Below are positions 15,311 to 24,620 of a DNA stretch of 64,000 bases, in pieces. Location: NCBI GenBank assembly GCA_040376705.1, contig JBEIQE010000003.1:62001-126000 (forward strand), written 5' to 3'. Position numbers and translations under genes: made by a program. The stretch's first letter is position 1, and every line of letters starts with the position of its first letter. This stretch comes from JBEIQE01 sp040376705 (GTDB lineage: Bacteria; Pseudomonadota; Alphaproteobacteria; UBA2400). The notes below the pieces were generated by a model, which was given only the letters and a program-made list of their open reading frames with translations, had not been told where the DNA came from and did not search any database.

Positions 15311-18300
15311 TTACTGCGGGTTGATCGCGCGCCCTGCCGGGTTAGCCGGGGTCAGACGCGGCGGGCGTGCCTCAACAGGGCGTTGCGGCGCCGGCAGATT
15401 GAACGGAGCAGGTAGCCCTGTCATCAGCGTCGGGTAGGGCCATGTCTGGTTGAACTGCATGGTCACCGGCGTTGTCAGGCCTGGCGTTTCGCCTTCGGCC
15501 TTCTTCTCGCCCGGCACAGCCTTAACCGGAATTTCTTTCGAGGCATCATTCGCACAGGGGAAGCGCTTGAACATTTCTTCGATTTCGGGCGCGAGGTTCT
15601 TGAGCATCTGTGTGGGGTCAGCACTGGTGAAGCGGTCACTAGGGCCAGCGCCGAACTTATAGGTACCAATAGTCACGGCAAAGCAGCCACCAATACCGCC
15701 GGTCCAGAACGCACCACGGAAATCGCCGGTCGAGGCGTCGGCCGAGGTACCGGTTTTACCAAATACTACATACGGCGTGCCGTCTTCGCGCTTGAAGGCA
15801 CCAAAGAGGCGGCGGCTGGTACCTTCGGGCGATTCAACGCCGTTACGCAGCAGCTTGATGGTATGCGCAGCCGTAACCGGGTCCATCACCTGTGTTGAGG
15901 GGGGCACTGACATTTTCTGGTGCATCTCGTGCGGCGTACCTTCGGCAATATGAATACCAAGGAACGAGCTGGAGGTGACAGTCTTACCGCCATTCAACAG
16001 TACGGCATTAAAGTTGGTCAGGTCTTCGGTGCTATGCGCAGCAGAAATAACGTTGGCTAATGTATCTTTAAGCGTGCGCTTGTATCCAAGCAGTGCCCAG
16101 AACTTGTTGATCTCGGCCCAAGCATCCTTATCTGCCATGATGCCTGCAGCCTTGATCTGTGCCTTGATTTTGCCGGGGGTGAGTTTCTTGGGCTCAATCA
16201 GCCACTTTGTGTAAATGGCAACGCGCAGGTCTTTGGTTTGATCGAGTGTCTGCTCGAGGGTAACCTTGGGGTCTTTACCAATCATGCGGCCTACTTCAAG
16301 CCACATGGGGTGTACGCGCGAGAGGTATTGGCGGTCATCCAGACTGAAGCGGTAGTGGCGCGCTTGCGTGTCATACGCAGGGCCGGCGGCATAGCGCTGG
16401 TGCAGGTCCTTATAATCTGCCCATTTGGTGCACTCTGGGCAGTGCTTCAGGATAAAGCTCTTGGTTTCGGCATATTCAGCACCCGGGTGGCGCTTGCCGT
16501 AAAGCGCGGCCAGCTGCTCTTCAGGGCTATACCAGTTGCGCGCAGCATCCGGATCCGTTGGCTTGGGCGTGCGGCTGATCAGCTTGGCCAGCTTGTCGGT
16601 CATTTCGCGGCTGGGATCTGCCTTTACCGCGCCAAACTCTTTGCTCAGGTCGGTGAAGGGGCTGAAGTCCGGCAGGACTTCGCTTACAAATCTGCGGCTA
16701 TCGCCATACGTGGTAGCGGGGTTGAGCTGGCGGTGAAGGTCCATAATTGTCTGCGGGGTGCGCTCGCTATTCGAAATCAGCAGGCTTTCGAGCGGCACCA
16801 TCTTGCGCGGAGCATGTACTTCGTACAGCTCGGTCAGCTTCTTGGGCGAGAGGTCGCAGGCTGAGCGACCCGTGCACTCGCTGGTCAGGAAGTCACTCAT
16901 GTTATCGAAGGTCGCATCTGGCCATACCGAGAACAGCGTAACCGCCAAGGCAGTTGGCTGGCGCGAGGTGCGTTTGGCCAGCAGGCGGGCAATTTCAAGC
17001 GGGCTGGTATCAGTCACGTCGGCTGCCACATAGCGCTGGTGCAGCTGCTTGAACTTCACATCGCCAAGAGTGCTGGCGGTATGGGCAGCGACAAAGCCCA
17101 GTGTTTCAGCGCGGCTGGCGTTGGTATGGCGGGAGCCATAAAGTGCAACCAGTTGCTCGGCCAGCGGTGCCGCGCCCTTGGCCTGGGGCAGGCTGATGAG
17201 CTGTTCGGCTAGCTGATGCGTGAACGCGAGAGACGTATCGGTCTTGACAGCGGCAGCTTCGGCACGGAACTCAACCAGCTTGTCGGTAAATTCGCGTACC
17301 TCGGCGTAGTCTGCCTTGGGCTTGAGCGCGCGGTAGGTGCTCATGAGGGTTTGTGCCGAGTAATCGCTACCGGATGTCAGGCGGCTGGCGATCAGCGTGG
17401 TCAGGCTGTTAGCGCCCGGGCCGTTGGCCACATACTTCTCGTGCAGGTCCTTAGTGGTGGCCTCTTTAAGGCAAGGTATGCAGTGGCGCGCTACAAATAG
17501 CATTGTCTGGGCGATATTGGCACCCGGGTGGCGTTCGCCATAAAGTGCAACCAGCTGGCTAGCAAGGCTGGGGCCGGTTTCGGGGCGCGGCAGGCTGGTA
17601 AGCCTCTCGGCCAGCTCATGGGTTTTATCAGTGCTTGTATCCGGCGCGGCAGCGTTAAACTGCGGGGTGAAATCTGCCTGCACACGCACGAAGTCGCGTG
17701 CCTGTGTATAAGTGGCGGCAGGCGCAACGTCGCGGTACACCTGCATAAGGGTGGTGGGGGATTTATCAAGCGGGGCAGCGAGCAGAGCCGCAGGCATAAT
17801 ATCGCGGCTGGGTTTATGCGCTTCGTAAAGAGCACTCAGCTTCTTCTCATCGGTAATACAGGCTTCATCGGTTTTGCAGTTATCCTGCAGGTGCTTCTGC
17901 AGGCCGGCAAAATCAGGCGTAGTCGTACCAGCAAAATAATCGGCAGCAAGGCGTGCGGTGGTTATTTCTGGCGACTTCTTGATCGCTACAAAGGCACGGC
18001 TCTGGAATACCGCGCCTTCATCCAGAGCAAAACGCGTGGTGTAGGTTTTGCGCTTGGCCAGTACGGCGGGGTCAGTTTCGGCGGCATCAAAAATGCGCGG
18101 GTCGATCTTAAGCTTATGCCACTTTACATGCTCTTCCAGATCATCGGTAAAGCGGTAGGAGCCCAGGTTGTTCGAGGTGGCAATCACGCTCTTGAACGAC
18201 ATGGTGCCGTAATTCTTGTTCTCAAAGTTCTGCGGGCAGTTCATGCCCTGTCCGGTAAAGAAGCAGGCGCGGGTAGTGAGATAGTCCTTTGTATCAAAGG

Positions 18301-20134
18301 CATCGAGCATTGCAGCCAACGACTTCTCTTTAGTCGGGTCGCTCAGATAGTCGAGCGCCCAATTAGTGAGTTTGTCCTTTGCTTCAGTCTTGGCTTGGGC
18401 CAGCTGTTCGGGTGTGCTCTTTTCGTACTCGTAATACAGCTCTGTAAGACCTATTTGCAGCAGCGTAGCCGCCATCACGGCTTTATTGGTTGAACCAGTA
18501 TTGAAGTAGCCAAAGCGGTTGGGGTCGAACTCACCGTCAAAGTTATGGGCGCTAATGCGGGTCAGCAGGCGTCCGTCCGGCATGATCTGCGAGATTGTAA
18601 CCGCACGCTTGACATCAAACGGCGTGGTCTGGCTGGCATTCAGCTGGTACTTGGTACCAGTCAGGCCCATGGATTTGGCCTTTTCAGGCTCATTGGCGTT
18701 ATCAAACTTCTGTACAGTGTTGACGTTCAAATCACCATACAAAGGCGATTCAACCCGCAGGTGGCAGCTGTTGAGGATATACTGGCTGTCTTCACCGGGA
18801 ATTTTGAGCTTGGCGGTCAGCGCCAGTTTAAGCGCCTGCACGGCTTTGTCAGGCTGCGGGTAGACCGCACGAATAGGGTTCTTGCCCACATCGGCATGAT
18901 CAAGCTTGATGGCCGCCACACGCTTGCCAGCCTCTGGTGTGATGACGCCTTCCTCAACCCACTTGGGAATAAAGGTGTCGTTCATGCGCGCCTGCGCATC
19001 ATTAAAACCTTTGGCACTAAACAGCACGCGGCTTGGCTCGCGCACAGCCATGGCCAGTGTCATCGCTTGGCGGAAAGCCAGCGCCGCCCGTTCGGTCTTC
19101 AGCTCAGGGTCGGCCTTCAGCACCTCGTTAAACGTATCGTTACCAAACCAGATCGCCATACCATCGTTAAAGCCGCGATAGCGGCCAAAACTGGCGGTCA
19201 TGTTCATGTATTCTGTAATCGCCTCAAGGCGGTTCTCGCGCGTATCCTTGCCCTTGTCATAAAGGCTGATCGAGGCGCCATCCATTTGCGTGAGCTTGTT
19301 GACGATCGAGCCAGTCTGTCCATCCGGGTAGGCCTGGTTTTTAAAGCTCTGAACCTTCAGGCCCGAACCACCAGCGGCATTACTGCGCAGGCCGACTTTC
19401 TTTTCGCCATACTCAAGGATCGACTTGATGAAGCGCGGGATATTGATAGCCGCGTTATAATGCGGGTCTTTGGTGGGGTCGATAATCGGACGGTCTTCGA
19501 CATACGCAAGGCCCTTGGCAATCACCAGCGGAATGTCGTCGAACTTGTTGTAAATACGGTATGGTGTTTTGTGCTGCGACATTTCCTTGCCCATGGCATC
19601 CACGAACACAGGGCCTGTCTGCATGGGGCGGTCGAACACCGGCGGAACGGGAATGCCATCGAACAGCGAACCCAGGCTGGGCAGCAGCGTATGCTGGGTC
19701 CAGGGCATTTGTGGAGTGACCACATCGCCATTCCTGGCAAAGTCTTCGCGCCAGCCAGCTACGCGGTTATAGCAGCGCTCAATATCAATCGGGCCAACCG
19801 CAGGCGGTGTTTCGGTGGTCTGCTTGGCGAGGATTTTTCCTTGTGCCTTCAGCGTATAGTAATTGGAAGAGAAGAAGCCGTTATGATGATCAATCACCAG
19901 CGGCACGCTGATAGGCGAGGTTAACACAGCAGTGTAAGCAATTGTCTTCACCGTCAGGCGGCCAACATCCCAGCACAGGCTGCCAGCTGTAACAGGGCGC
20001 GTAATGAGCGGGCGTTTCTCGCGGAACTTGTGCCACAGCGCGGGCAGCGGATTGGCCTTGTTCTCTTCTGGTGCCTTCCAGCCGGGAGTAGCCTGATAAT
20101 TCAGTTCTTCGTCGTACGGAGGTTTATGGCTCAT
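15311..20134 (-). CDS. Giant class A penicillin-binding protein with repeat insertion in the transpeptidase domain
   Basis: A 1607-residue protein; ordinary class A PBPs have 600-900. Order: cytoplasmic N-terminus, one membrane segment (about 58-80), GT51 glycosyltransferase domain (catalytic Glu213 in AYVEDRP, GGSGLKVQSFKN at 255-266, LEAITEYMN then FGR and WFGND at 303-332), then a penicillin-binding transpeptidase with STNK at 548-551 (SxxK), SNN at 654-656 (SxN) and KTGTS at 1460-1464. SxN and KTG are normally about a hundred residues apart; here they are about 800 apart. The insert (about 760-1255) holds diverged helical repeats such as LVALYGERHPGANIAQT, LVALYGSRHTNASRAET and LAALYGKRHPGAEYAET, plus two CxxC motifs (885/888, 1232/1235). 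The C-terminus is Pro-rich. All catalytic motifs survive, so it is probably an active bifunctional cell-wall synthase in the periplasm. Confidence 0.88.
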   Translation of the reverse strand: MSHKPPYDEELNYQATPGWKAPEENKANPLPALWHKFREKRPLITRPVTAGSLCWDVGRLTVKTIAYTAVLTSPISVPLVIDHHNGFFSSNYYTLKAQGKILAKQTTETPPAVGPIDIERCYNRVAGWREDFARNGDVVTPQMPWTQHTLLPSLGSLFDGIPVPPVFDRPMQTGPVFVDAMGKEMSQHKTPYRIYNKFDDIPLVIAKGLAYVEDRPIIDPTKDPHYNAAINIPRFIKSILEYGEKKVGLRSNAAGGSGLKVQSFKNQAYPDGQTGSIVNKLTQMDGASISLYDKGKDTRENRLEAITEYMNMTASFGRYRGFNDGMAIWFGNDTFNEVLKADPELKTERAALAFRQAMTLAMAVREPSRVLFSAKGFNDAQARMNDTFIPKWVEEGVITPEAGKRVAAIKLDHADVGKNPIRAVYPQPDKAVQALKLALTAKLKIPGEDSQYILNSCHLRVESPLYGDLNVNTVQKFDNANEPEKAKSMGLTGTKYQLNASQTTPFDVKRAVTISQIMPDGRLLTRISAHNFDGEFDPNRFGYFNTGSTNKAVMAATLLQIGLTELYYEYEKSTPEQLAQAKTEAKDKLTNWALDYLSDPTKEKSLAAMLDAFDTKDYLTTRACFFTGQGMNCPQNFENKNYGTMSFKSVIATSNNLGSYRFTDDLEEHVKWHKLKIDPRIFDAAETDPAVLAKRKTYTTRFALDEGAVFQSRAFVAIKKSPEITTARLAADYFAGTTTPDFAGLQKHLQDNCKTDEACITDEKKLSALYEAHKPSRDIMPAALLAAPLDKSPTTLMQVYRDVAPAATYTQARDFVRVQADFTPQFNAAAPDTSTDKTHELAERLTSLPRPETGPSLASQLVALYGERHPGANIAQTMLFVARHCIPCLKEATTKDLHEKYVANGPGANSLTTLIASRLTSGSDYSAQTLMSTYRALKPKADYAEVREFTDKLVEFRAEAAAVKTDTSLAFTHQLAEQLISLPQAKGAAPLAEQLVALYGSRHTNASRAETLGFVAAHTASTLGDVKFKQLHQRYVAADVTDTSPLEIARLLAKRTSRQPTALAVTLFSVWPDATFDNMSDFLTSECTGRSACDLSPKKLTELYEVHAPRKMVPLESLLISNSERTPQTIMDLHRQLNPATTYGDSRRFVSEVLPDFSPFTDLSKEFGAVKADPSREMTDKLAKLISRTPKPTDPDAARNWYSPEEQLAALYGKRHPGAEYAETKSFILKHCPECTKWADYKDLHQRYAAGPAYDTQARHYRFSLDDRQYLSRVHPMWLEVGRMIGKDPKVTLEQTLDQTKDLRVAIYTKWLIEPKKLTPGKIKAQIKAAGIMADKDAWAEINKFWALLGYKRTLKDTLANVISAAHSTEDLTNFNAVLLNGGKTVTSSSFLGIHIAEGTPHEMHQKMSVPPSTQVMDPVTAAHTIKLLRNGVESPEGTSRRLFGAFKREDGTPYVVFGKTGTSADASTGDFRGAFWTGGIGGCFAVTIGTYKFGAGPSDRFTSADPTQMLKNLAPEIEEMFKRFPCANDASKEIPVKAVPGEKKAEGETPGLTTPVTMQFNQTWPYPTLMTGLPAPFNLPAPQRPVEARPPRLTPANPAGRAINPQ

Positions 20135-20627
20135 GACGCTCTATGCCTTTGAAAGGCGCGGGGAGAATGCAGTGAAGAGTGGCGTATGCTACGCATATAA
20201 ATTTCTGCTTTGTGCCCTGCGGTTAAACCCTGTTACTGCTTTTTTTGTTTTTATGTTTCTCGTTGTAACACTGTGTATCAAGCTGCCAGATTTTTAGCAA
20301 ATAGCGTTGATGTATGGCAACAAACATTCAAGCATCCGATTCGTATTAACCTTCATTACTTCTTACCATGCCCCAGTGGCTTGAAACGCATGGATAATAA
20401 CAATGCCTACCGCTTTACCTATTGGAGAGGCGCTTAAGCCTGTTCTGGGCTCGGCGCGAGGGATTTTTCAAAAATGGCGGGCAGGGAGGCAGACTCAGTA
20501 GCCGGCTGCGTGGCAGACAGGCCATAAATTTAATCTATCGATTTTCCAAAAATTACTTGGCTTAACAATGAGGCGTACTGCGCCTATGACAGGTTGCACT
20601 GAATTATCTCAGCTACAGGAGAGTACA
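20135..20627 (+). other. Intergenic region between divergent PBP gene and katG
   Basis: About 490 bases without a convincing gene. It must carry the promoters of the PBP gene (leftward) and katG (rightward). An open frame of 75 codons at 20210-20437 has atypical composition and no ribosome site, so I do not call it. AT-rich stretches occur at 20228-20345 and 20520-20570. I could not find a confident OxyR or Fur site for katG by eye. Confidence 0.5.
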
Positions 20628-22814
20628 TTGTCGAGTGAAGCCAAATGCCCGTTCTCGGGTGCCATGTCACATAAGCCCACAACTGCAGCTGGCTCGGCCA
20701 ATGCAGCCTGGTGGCCAAACCAGCTGAACCTCAAGATTTTGCAGCAGCACTCCGAACTGTCCGACCCTATGGGCAAGGGCTACAATTATTCTGAAGAATT
20801 CAAGAAGCTCGATCTCGATGCGGTGGTGAAAGACCTGCACGCATTGATGACTGACTCGCAGGAGTGGTGGCCCGCCGACTATGGTCATTATGGTCCATTC
20901 TTCATCCGTATGGCTTGGCACAGTGCCGGTACATACCGTATTTACGATGGCCGTGGTGGCGGTGGTGCCGGTATGCAGCGCTTCGCCCCGCTCAATAGCT
21001 GGCCGGATAATGCCAACCTCGATAAGGCCCGCCGCCTGTTATGGCCGATCAAGCAGAAGTATGGCCGTCAGCTCTCATGGGCTGACCTCATGATCCTCAC
21101 CGGTAACGTGGCGCTTGAGTCCATGGGCTTCAAGACCTTTGGTTTTGCCGGCGGTCGTGCCGATGTGTGGGAGCCGGGTGATGAAACCTACTGGGGCCCA
21201 GAGAAAGTCTGGCTCGACGACAAGCGCTATACTGGCGACCGTCAGCTCGAAAACCCGCTCGCTGCCGTGCAGATGGGTCTTATTTACGTAAATCCTGAAG
21301 GCCCGAACGGTAACCCCGACCCGATCGCCTCAGCCCGCGATATCCGCGAGACCTTCGCCCGTATGGCGATGGATGACGAAGAGACAGTCGCTCTGGTTGC
21401 AGGCGGTCACACCTTTGGTAAGTGCCATGGTGCGGGCGATGCCAAGCAGGTTGGCCCCGAGCCCGAAGGTGCTACGCTCGAAGAGCAGGGCCTTGGCTGG
21501 CATAACAGCTTTGGCACCGGCAAGGGCGTACATACCATTACCAGCGGTATTGAAGGTGCCTGGACCAAGAACCCCATCAAGTGGGACAATGGCTATTTCG
21601 AAAACCTGTTCGACTACGACTGGGAACTGACCAAGAGCCCGGCTGGTGCCCATCAGTGGACACCCAAGGGCGGCGCCGCCAAGGACAGCGTGCCGGATGC
21701 GCATGACCCGTCAAAGCGCCACGCGCCGATGATGACCACTGCCGATATGGCGCTGCGTATGGACCCTGCGTATGAGAAAATCTCGCGCCGCTTCAAGGAT
21801 AACCCGCAGCAGTTTGCGGATGCCTTTGCCCGCGCCTGGTTCAAGCTTACGCACCGCGATATGGGCCCGCGCGCCCGTTACCTCGGCAAGCTGGTGCCAA
21901 GCGAAGTGCTGATCTGGCAGGACCCTGTTCCGGCGGTTGACCACAAGCTGGTTGAGGCAGCGGATATTACGGCGCTTAAGGCTAAGATCGCCGCGTCGGG
22001 CCTGTCGGTTGCGCAGCTGGTCAACACTGCATGGGCATCGGCCTCTACCTTCCGTGGCAGCGACAAGCGCGGTGGTGCCAATGGTGCCCGTATTCGCCTT
22101 GCGCCGCAGAAGTTCTGGGAGGCTAACCAGCCTGCCGAGCTGGCCAAGGTGCTGGAGAAGCTCGAAGCCATCCAGAAAGAGTTCAATGCCGGCGGCAAGA
22201 AGATCTCTCTGGCCGATCTGATTGTTCTGGCTGGTGGCGTAGGTATTGAAGAAGCCGCAAAGAAGGCTGGTCACTCTGTGACTGTGCCGTTCGTGCCGGG
22301 CCGTACCGATGCCTCGCAGGAGCAGACCGATGTGCACTCCTTTGCCCCGCTTGAGCCGGTTGCCGATGGTTTCCGCAACTATATCAAGAAGGGTCACGAG
22401 GCCGTCGCCGCCGAGCTGCTGATTGATAAGGCCAACCTTCTCAACCTCACAGCGCCTGAAATGACGGTGCTGGTTGGCGGTTTGCGTGCGCTTAATGCCA
22501 ATGTGGGCAAGGCGCAGCATGGTGTGTTCACCAAGCAGCCCGAAACGCTGACGAATGATTTCTTCGTCAACCTGCTTGATATGAACACCAAGTGGGCCAA
22601 GACAGCTGATGCCGGTGTACTTGAGGGCCGCGACCGCAAGTCGGGCGATCTGAAGTGGACCGCTACAGTGGTCGACCTCGTGTTCGGCTCAAACTCGCAG
22701 CTGCGTGCGCTGGCCGAGGTTTATGCCTGCAGCGATGCGAAAGAGAAGTTTGTGAAAGACTTTGTGGCCGCATGGGTCAAGGTCATGAACCTCGATCGCT
22801 TCGACCTCGCCTAA
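20628..22814 (+). CDS. katG: Catalase-peroxidase
   Basis: A 728-residue haem enzyme that removes hydrogen peroxide by catalase and peroxidase activity. The TTG at 20628 is preferred because AGGAGA precedes it and it gives the family N-terminus SSEAKCPFSG; an upstream ATG at 20568 would add 20 unrelated residues. Distal site: RMAWHSAGTYR with Arg, Trp and His. The Tyr of the Met-Tyr-Trp cofactor is in LIYVNPEGP, and the proximal His region is VALVAGGHTFGKCHG. The two-domain (duplicated) architecture is complete. No oxyR or furA gene is adjacent. Confidence 0.96.
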   Translation: MSSEAKCPFSGAMSHKPTTAAGSANAAWWPNQLNLKILQQHSELSDPMGKGYNYSEEFKKLDLDAVVKDLHALMTDSQEWWPADYGHYGPFFIRMAWHSAGTYRIYDGRGGGGAGMQRFAPLNSWPDNANLDKARRLLWPIKQKYGRQLSWADLMILTGNVALESMGFKTFGFAGGRADVWEPGDETYWGPEKVWLDDKRYTGDRQLENPLAAVQMGLIYVNPEGPNGNPDPIASARDIRETFARMAMDDEETVALVAGGHTFGKCHGAGDAKQVGPEPEGATLEEQGLGWHNSFGTGKGVHTITSGIEGAWTKNPIKWDNGYFENLFDYDWELTKSPAGAHQWTPKGGAAKDSVPDAHDPSKRHAPMMTTADMALRMDPAYEKISRRFKDNPQQFADAFARAWFKLTHRDMGPRARYLGKLVPSEVLIWQDPVPAVDHKLVEAADITALKAKIAASGLSVAQLVNTAWASASTFRGSDKRGGANGARIRLAPQKFWEANQPAELAKVLEKLEAIQKEFNAGGKKISLADLIVLAGGVGIEEAAKKAGHSVTVPFVPGRTDASQEQTDVHSFAPLEPVADGFRNYIKKGHEAVAAELLIDKANLLNLTAPEMTVLVGGLRALNANVGKAQHGVFTKQPETLTNDFFVNLLDMNTKWAKTADAGVLEGRDRKSGDLKWTATVVDLVFGSNSQLRALAEVYACSDAKEKFVKDFVAAWVKVMNLDRFDLA

Positions 22815-22830
22815 GTAAATGCGTTTAATC

Positions 22831-22868
22831 ATCGCCCGATCTCTTCATTGAGGTCGGGCGATTTTTAT
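22831..22868 (+). terminator. Bidirectional terminator between katG and the esterase gene
   Basis: Stem ATCGCCCGA (22831-22839) and TCGGGCGAT (22854-22862), loop of 14 bases, then TTTTTA. It serves katG; the convergent gene ends at 22865, within the T run. Confidence 0.8.
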
Positions 22869-23698
22869 TGCGATTCAGCAAACCGCTTGAAATACGCGGT
22901 CATATCCAGCACGACCTGCTTGTAGCCGGTCAGCCACGAAAACGCAGTGACAATCCCCACATGGCCGAGGCCGGGGTAGGTCTTCACCTCAACCGCGCCG
23001 TCTTTAGCTGTAATTGCCGCTGCCAGCCGCTCGTGGTTAAACGCCTTCACGGTACTGTCAGCGTCGCCATGCATCAGCAGCATCGGCGGCTCTTTGCCTG
23101 TAACAAAGGTCGTCGCCTGCATCTGCGGGTAATTCTCGGGCGGGCCGAACATGTCCATCAGGTCTTTGGCATCCGGGGTAAAATGATAAGGGCCAGCCAG
23201 ACCGGCAAAGGCGGTGATTTTATCCTGTACGCCATAGCGCCTATCGGTAGCCAGTAGCGAGCCGATGTGCGCACCAGCTGAATGGCCGGCGACATATATA
23301 TGCGCAGGCTGCATATTGGCGGCCACCCAGTTAACTGCACCTGCGCCGTCTTCCACAAAGGCGGGGAATTTAACTTGAGGGTACAAACGGTAATCAGGGA
23401 TCACCACCGTAAAGCCCATTTGTGCGAGACGTGAGCCGACAAAGCGGTAATCAGACCGCTCACCGCTCGACCATCTGCCACCATAGAAAAACACAATCAC
23501 CTCGCGCGGTGTGGCTGCAGGCGCAGTGGGCGTATAAATATCAAGCTGCTGGCGCGGCAACGGCCCATAGGCCTTGCTGGTCAGCGTATACCCGCTAGTC
23601 GGCCCCGCAGGCGCGTTAATGACCGCTAAACCCACCTGCGTACAGGCCGTACTGACGAGCAAAAGCGGTAGGGTGAGGAGTTTGTAGAAAAAGGGCAT
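22865..23698 (-). CDS. Alpha/beta hydrolase (esterase-like), probable lipoprotein
   Basis: A 277-residue protein of the HSL/carboxylesterase type of alpha/beta fold. The oxyanion region FFYGGRWSSGERSDYR, the nucleophile elbow VAGHSAGAH (Ser), the acid region LMHGDADSTV (Asp) and the His in YPGLGHVGIV complete a catalytic triad. The N-terminus (FFYKLLTLPLLLVSTACTQ) is a signal sequence with Cys19; the residue three before Cys is Ser, so the lipobox is imperfect and lipidation is likely but not certain. The substrate is unknown. It converges on katG and is divergent from sdhC. Confidence 0.82.
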   Translation of the reverse strand: MPFFYKLLTLPLLLVSTACTQVGLAVINAPAGPTSGYTLTSKAYGPLPRQQLDIYTPTAPAATPREVIVFFYGGRWSSGERSDYRFVGSRLAQMGFTVVIPDYRLYPQVKFPAFVEDGAGAVNWVAANMQPAHIYVAGHSAGAHIGSLLATDRRYGVQDKITAFAGLAGPYHFTPDAKDLMDMFGPPENYPQMQATTFVTGKEPPMLLMHGDADSTVKAFNHERLAAAITAKDGAVEVKTYPGLGHVGIVTAFSWLTGYKQVVLDMTAYFKRFAESQ

Positions 23699-23745
23699 AC
23701 CTACCTATACGATAACCCGAGCATTTTGGATGAAAACCAATCATG

Positions 23746-23773
23746 TTGACTAAACCCCATACAAGTCTATTAT
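23746..23773 (+). promoter_or_regulatory. Sigma-70 type promoter for the sdh operon
   Basis: TTGACT (23746-23751), 16-base spacer, TATTAT (23768-23773), with the sdhC ATG 42 bases downstream. The hexamers are close to consensus; the spacer is 1 base short. Confidence 0.6.
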
Positions 23774-23815
23774 CTCCAACAGCTTGATTAATAGAGTTTT
23801 TTGAGGGATTCCCTT

Positions 23816-24229
23816 ATGTCTGATGCATCAGCCGCTCCGGCAGCCAAACGCACGCGGCCATTATCGCCGCATCTGCAGGTTTATCGCTGGCAGCTTACCA
23901 TGGCCATGTCGATCCTGCACCGCGCCACCGGTATCGCACTTTCGGTCGGCACCATTCTGCTGGTTGCCTGGCTGGTCGCTGCCGCCATGGGACCTGAGGC
24001 CTACGCCAAGTTCAGCGCCTGCATTTCATCACCTATCGGCATCTTCATGCTCATGGGCTGGAGCTGGTCGCTCATGTATCACCTCTGCTCTGGCGTACGC
24101 CACCTCATGTGGGATACGGGCAAGGGCCTGTCGTTGCCCGGCGCTTATGCCAGCGGTTATGCAGCCTTGCTGGTTTCAACCACCCTTACTGCTGTCATCT
24201 GGTTCGTTGCATGGAGCAAGCTGTCATGA
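23816..24229 (+). CDS. sdhC: Succinate dehydrogenase cytochrome b556 subunit
   Basis: A 137-residue membrane anchor with three membrane segments. Family blocks are RPLSPHLQVYRW near the N-terminus (quinone site), SILHRATGIAL with the conserved Ser and His-Arg, and LCSGVRHLMWDTG with the haem-ligating His. The ATG at 23816 has GAGGG upstream; a TTG at 23801 in frame is less likely. It overlaps sdhD by 4 bases (ATGA). With SdhD it anchors SdhAB in the inner membrane and passes electrons to ubiquinone. Confidence 0.95.
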   Translation: MSDASAAPAAKRTRPLSPHLQVYRWQLTMAMSILHRATGIALSVGTILLVAWLVAAAMGPEAYAKFSACISSPIGIFMLMGWSWSLMYHLCSGVRHLMWDTGKGLSLPGAYASGYAALLVSTTLTAVIWFVAWSKLS

Positions 24230-24615
24230 GCAAGCCCACCCTTAATCACCCACTCGCACAGGTGCGCGGTCTCGGCTCGGCGCATGATGGTACGCATCAC
24301 TTCTGGCTACAGCGCCTCACGGCCCTTGCGCTGGTACCGCTCACCATCTGGTTTGCCGCCAGTGTTGTGTGCAAGCTCACCGCCAGCCATGCCGAGTTCG
24401 TGCTGTGGATGAAGAGCATCCCGGTAGCCACCGCCATGGTTATCTTCCTCATCGCCACGCTCTGGCATGCTGCGCTTGGCCTGCAGGTGGTGCTTGAAGA
24501 CTACGTGCATACGCACATGCTGCGCACGCTCTCCATCATTCTCGTTAAATTTGCCTGCTTCACCCTTGCTGTTATGGGCGTTCTGGCTGTTCTCAAAATC
24601 TCGCTCGGGGCATAA
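24226..24615 (+). CDS. sdhD: Succinate dehydrogenase hydrophobic anchor subunit
   Basis: A 129-residue protein with three membrane segments. The start ATG at 24226 overlaps the sdhC stop, giving the N-terminus SKPTLNHPLAQVRGLGSAHD typical of alphaproteobacterial SdhD. HHFWLQRLTALAL starts segment 1; the haem-ligand His lies in LWHAALGLQVVLEDYVHT, followed by the quinone-site Asp-Tyr. It ends 5 bases before sdhA. Confidence 0.94.
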   Translation: MSKPTLNHPLAQVRGLGSAHDGTHHFWLQRLTALALVPLTIWFAASVVCKLTASHAEFVLWMKSIPVATAMVIFLIATLWHAALGLQVVLEDYVHTHMLRTLSIILVKFACFTLAVMGVLAVLKISLGA

Positions 24616-24620
24616 ATATT

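Noticed and set aside
18545..19924. Long plus-strand open frame (459 codons) opposite the PBP gene
   Set aside because: It mirrors the strong minus-strand coding frame; its protein has no domain and is rich in His, Arg and Gln as expected of a shadow frame.
20210..20437. 75-codon frame upstream of katG
   Set aside because: Atypical residues (many Cys, Phe, Tyr), no ribosome site, within a region expected to hold two promoters.
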